DNA of 6,993 nucleotides, from contig DQVG01000148.1 in NCBI GenBank assembly GCA_015661865.1, positions 1 to 6,993 of the forward strand, given 5' to 3'. The DNA is from Desulfurobacteriaceae bacterium. GTDB taxonomy: Bacteria > Aquificota > Aquificia > Desulfurobacteriales > DQVG01. Of the stretch, positions 6,129 to 6,993 are shown one piece after another. The notes beneath the pieces were generated by a model, which ran no database searches, was not told where the DNA came from, and saw only the letters and a program-made list of their open reading frames with translations. Position numbers and translations under genes: made by a program. Every line of letters starts with the position of its first letter. Within the stretch, counting starts at the first letter, position 1.

Positions 6129-6323
6129 TTACTTAACAGCTTTTAGTACTTTACCTGCTTTTAAACACTTAGTACAAACCCAAATTCTTTTTACTTTCCC
6201 ATCTACAATGGCTCTAACTTTTTGTAAATTAGGTTTAAATTTCCTTGAAGATACTCTATGAGAATGCGAAATTTGCCTTCCAATTTTTACAGTTTTTCCA
6301 CATATTTCACAGCTTTTAGACAT
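6129..6323 (-). CDS. rpmB: 50S ribosomal protein L28 (bL28)
   Basis: This 64-residue basic protein of the large ribosomal subunit, a bacteria-specific protein, has the family core SHSHRVSSRKFKPNLQKVR (residues 19-37) and the C-terminal VDGKVKRIWVCTKCLKAGKV (40-59). Cys5/Cys8 and Cys50/Cys53 form two CxxC pairs, so this is the zinc-binding (C+) form, not the cysteine-free form. The ATG at 6323 is chosen because AAGGAGGG lies seven bases upstream and the resulting MSKSCEICGK is the normal N-terminus; an ATG at 6341 sits upstream of that site and would add six residues. The gene has its own promoter and terminator, so it is probably transcribed alone or together with read-through from flhB. Confidence 0.97.
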   Translation of the reverse strand: MSKSCEICGKTVKIGRQISHSHRVSSRKFKPNLQKVRAIVDGKVKRIWVCTKCLKAGKVLKAVK

Positions 6324-6330
6324 GTTAGGT

Positions 6331-6338
6331 CCCTCCTT
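6331..6338 (-). promoter_or_regulatory. Shine-Dalgarno of rpmB
   Basis: On the minus strand AAGGAGGG precedes the ATG at 6323 by seven bases. It is the strongest Shine-Dalgarno in the window, fitting a highly expressed ribosomal protein, and rules against the upstream ATG at 6341. Confidence 0.85.
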
Positions 6339-6355
6339 CATAAAAGGTGAGCTTA

Positions 6356-6384
6356 ATTATATCATAAGAATTATTTTCTGTATC
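6356..6384 (-). promoter_or_regulatory. Predicted extended -10 promoter for rpmB
   Basis: In the 47-base gap between flhB and rpmB the minus strand has TGATATAAT: a consensus -10 TATAAT (6361-6356) preceded by TGn, the extended -10 element. A -35-like GATACA (6384-6379), with 17-base spacing, matches only half of TTGACA and lies inside the flhB end, which the extended -10 could compensate for. The start of transcription would be near 6349, leaving a leader of about 26 bases that contains the Shine-Dalgarno. Confidence 0.6.
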
Positions 6385-6993
6385 TTTTTTTATATTTTTC
6401 CAATGTAGCTAGAACTTGAGCAACTAATCTATAAAGTTCTACCGGTATAGGTTGGTTAATATCAACAGAGTGATATAAAGTTCGTGCTAAAGTAGGATTT
6501 CTAACTATAGGAATATTGTGTTTTTTTGCCTCTTCTATTATTAAAAGAGCTAATTTTCCTATACCTTTTGCTATAACAATGGGAGCTATATCTTTTTCAG
6601 GTTTATATCTTAAAGCTACAGCATAATGAGTCGGATTTGTAATTACAACATCAGCTTCTTTGACCCTTTTTACTGCTTTTCTTCGATTAAAAATTTCTAT
6701 CATTTTTCTTCTTATTCTTTTTTTTACTTCAGGATTACCTTCAACAGATTTTAACTCTTCTTTAACTTCCTGTTTGGTCATTTTTAAATTTTCTAGATAT
6801 CTCCATCTTTGAAAATAAAAATCTGCTAAACCTAAAGGTACAGCTATCAAAAATGCAAAAAAAAGCATTTTTATAATAAAAGTAGCTAAAAATTTGTCTA
6901 AGTTATCTGGAGGACTGACGCTAAAAGATAAGATTTGGGGTATATATCCTTTAAAAATATATATTAAAATAGCTCCAACTATTAAAAACTTAA
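6371..6993 (-). CDS. flhB: Flagellar biosynthesis protein FlhB, C-terminal part (truncated by window edge)
   Basis: The frame stays open to the right edge, so the last 206 residues are present of an expected 350-380; the start lies outside. FlhB is an inner-membrane component of the flagellar type III export gate that switches substrate specificity after self-cleavage. The visible part holds a hydrophobic segment near the edge (complement of about 6980-6940), a final membrane segment (about 6885-6815), then the cytoplasmic domain, with RWRYLENLKMTKQEVKEE and EGNPEVKKRIRRK typical of the linker. The autocleavage motif NPTH is intact (complement of 6637-6626, cut expected between Asn and Pro), followed by YAVALRY and the conserved VRNPTLARTLYHSVDINQPIP. 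This supports flagellar FlhB; a non-flagellar homologue is possible but unlikely. rpmB follows 47 bases downstream. Confidence 0.96.
   Translation of the reverse strand, partial: KFLIVGAILIYIFKGYIPQILSFSVSPPDNLDKFLATFIIKMLFFAFLIAVPLGLADFYFQRWRYLENLKMTKQEVKEELKSVEGNPEVKKRIRRKMIEIFNRRKAVKRVKEADVVITNPTHYAVALRYKPEKDIAPIVIAKGIGKLALLIIEEAKKHNIPIVRNPTLARTLYHSVDINQPIPVELYRLVAQVLATLEKYKKRYRK

Noticed and set aside
6324..6341. Six-residue longer start of L28
   Set aside because: That ATG precedes the strong AAGGAGGG, which itself would then be coding; the normal L28 N-terminus starts at 6323.
1..6993. CRISPR array, tRNA, insertion sequence or defence system
   Set aside because: No regularly spaced repeats, cloverleaf-like segment, transposase or terminal inverted repeats were seen; nearly all sequence is coding for core genes.

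Overview
This AT-rich window (roughly 30% GC by spot inspection, not counted) comes from a flagellated bacterium. The bacterial markers are the C-terminal part of FlhB, ribosomal protein L28, RapZ and CoaD. Codon choice (AAA, ATA, AGA, TTA) and Lys/Glu-rich proteins fit a low-GC, possibly thermophilic lineage. L28 keeps four cysteines (CxxC...CxxC), as in many Clostridia-like and deep-branching thermophilic bacteria. I cannot name a genus. All genes are chromosomal housekeeping or conserved genes. I see no mobile element, CRISPR array, tRNA or rRNA.

Layout. (1) At the left edge a phosphohexomutase (phosphoglucomutase/phosphomannomutase family, GTG start) reads rightward, and may overlap the tail of an upstream gene. 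(2) It converges, across a 50-base gap holding a perfect 10-bp hairpin, on a leftward three-gene operon. In transcription order this operon is a Trm10-like SPOUT methyltransferase, a small cysteine-rich DUF6485-like protein, and rapZ. The junctions are an 11-base overlap and a 1-base gap, so translational coupling is likely. (3) Divergent from that operon, after about 60 bases, a rightward operon encodes an M20-family amidohydrolase, coaD (8-base overlap) and an MBL-fold metallohydrolase (TTG start, 6-base gap). (4) A strong GC-rich hairpin separates this operon from leftward rpmB (L28), which has its own extended -10 promoter. (5) flhB, truncated by the window edge, reads leftward just upstream of rpmB.

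Functionally, the phosphohexomutase handles sugar phosphates. RapZ is a P-loop protein that in other bacteria senses amino-sugar or envelope status and binds RNA. CoaD makes dephospho-CoA. The M20 enzyme and the MBL protein are hydrolases of unknown substrate. The most notable gene is the Trm10-like protein, a family best known from Archaea and Eukarya (tRNA m1G9/m1A9), here operonic with rapZ. I found no clear sign of an entirely new system; the window is mostly an ordinary core-gene region with unusual gene associations.
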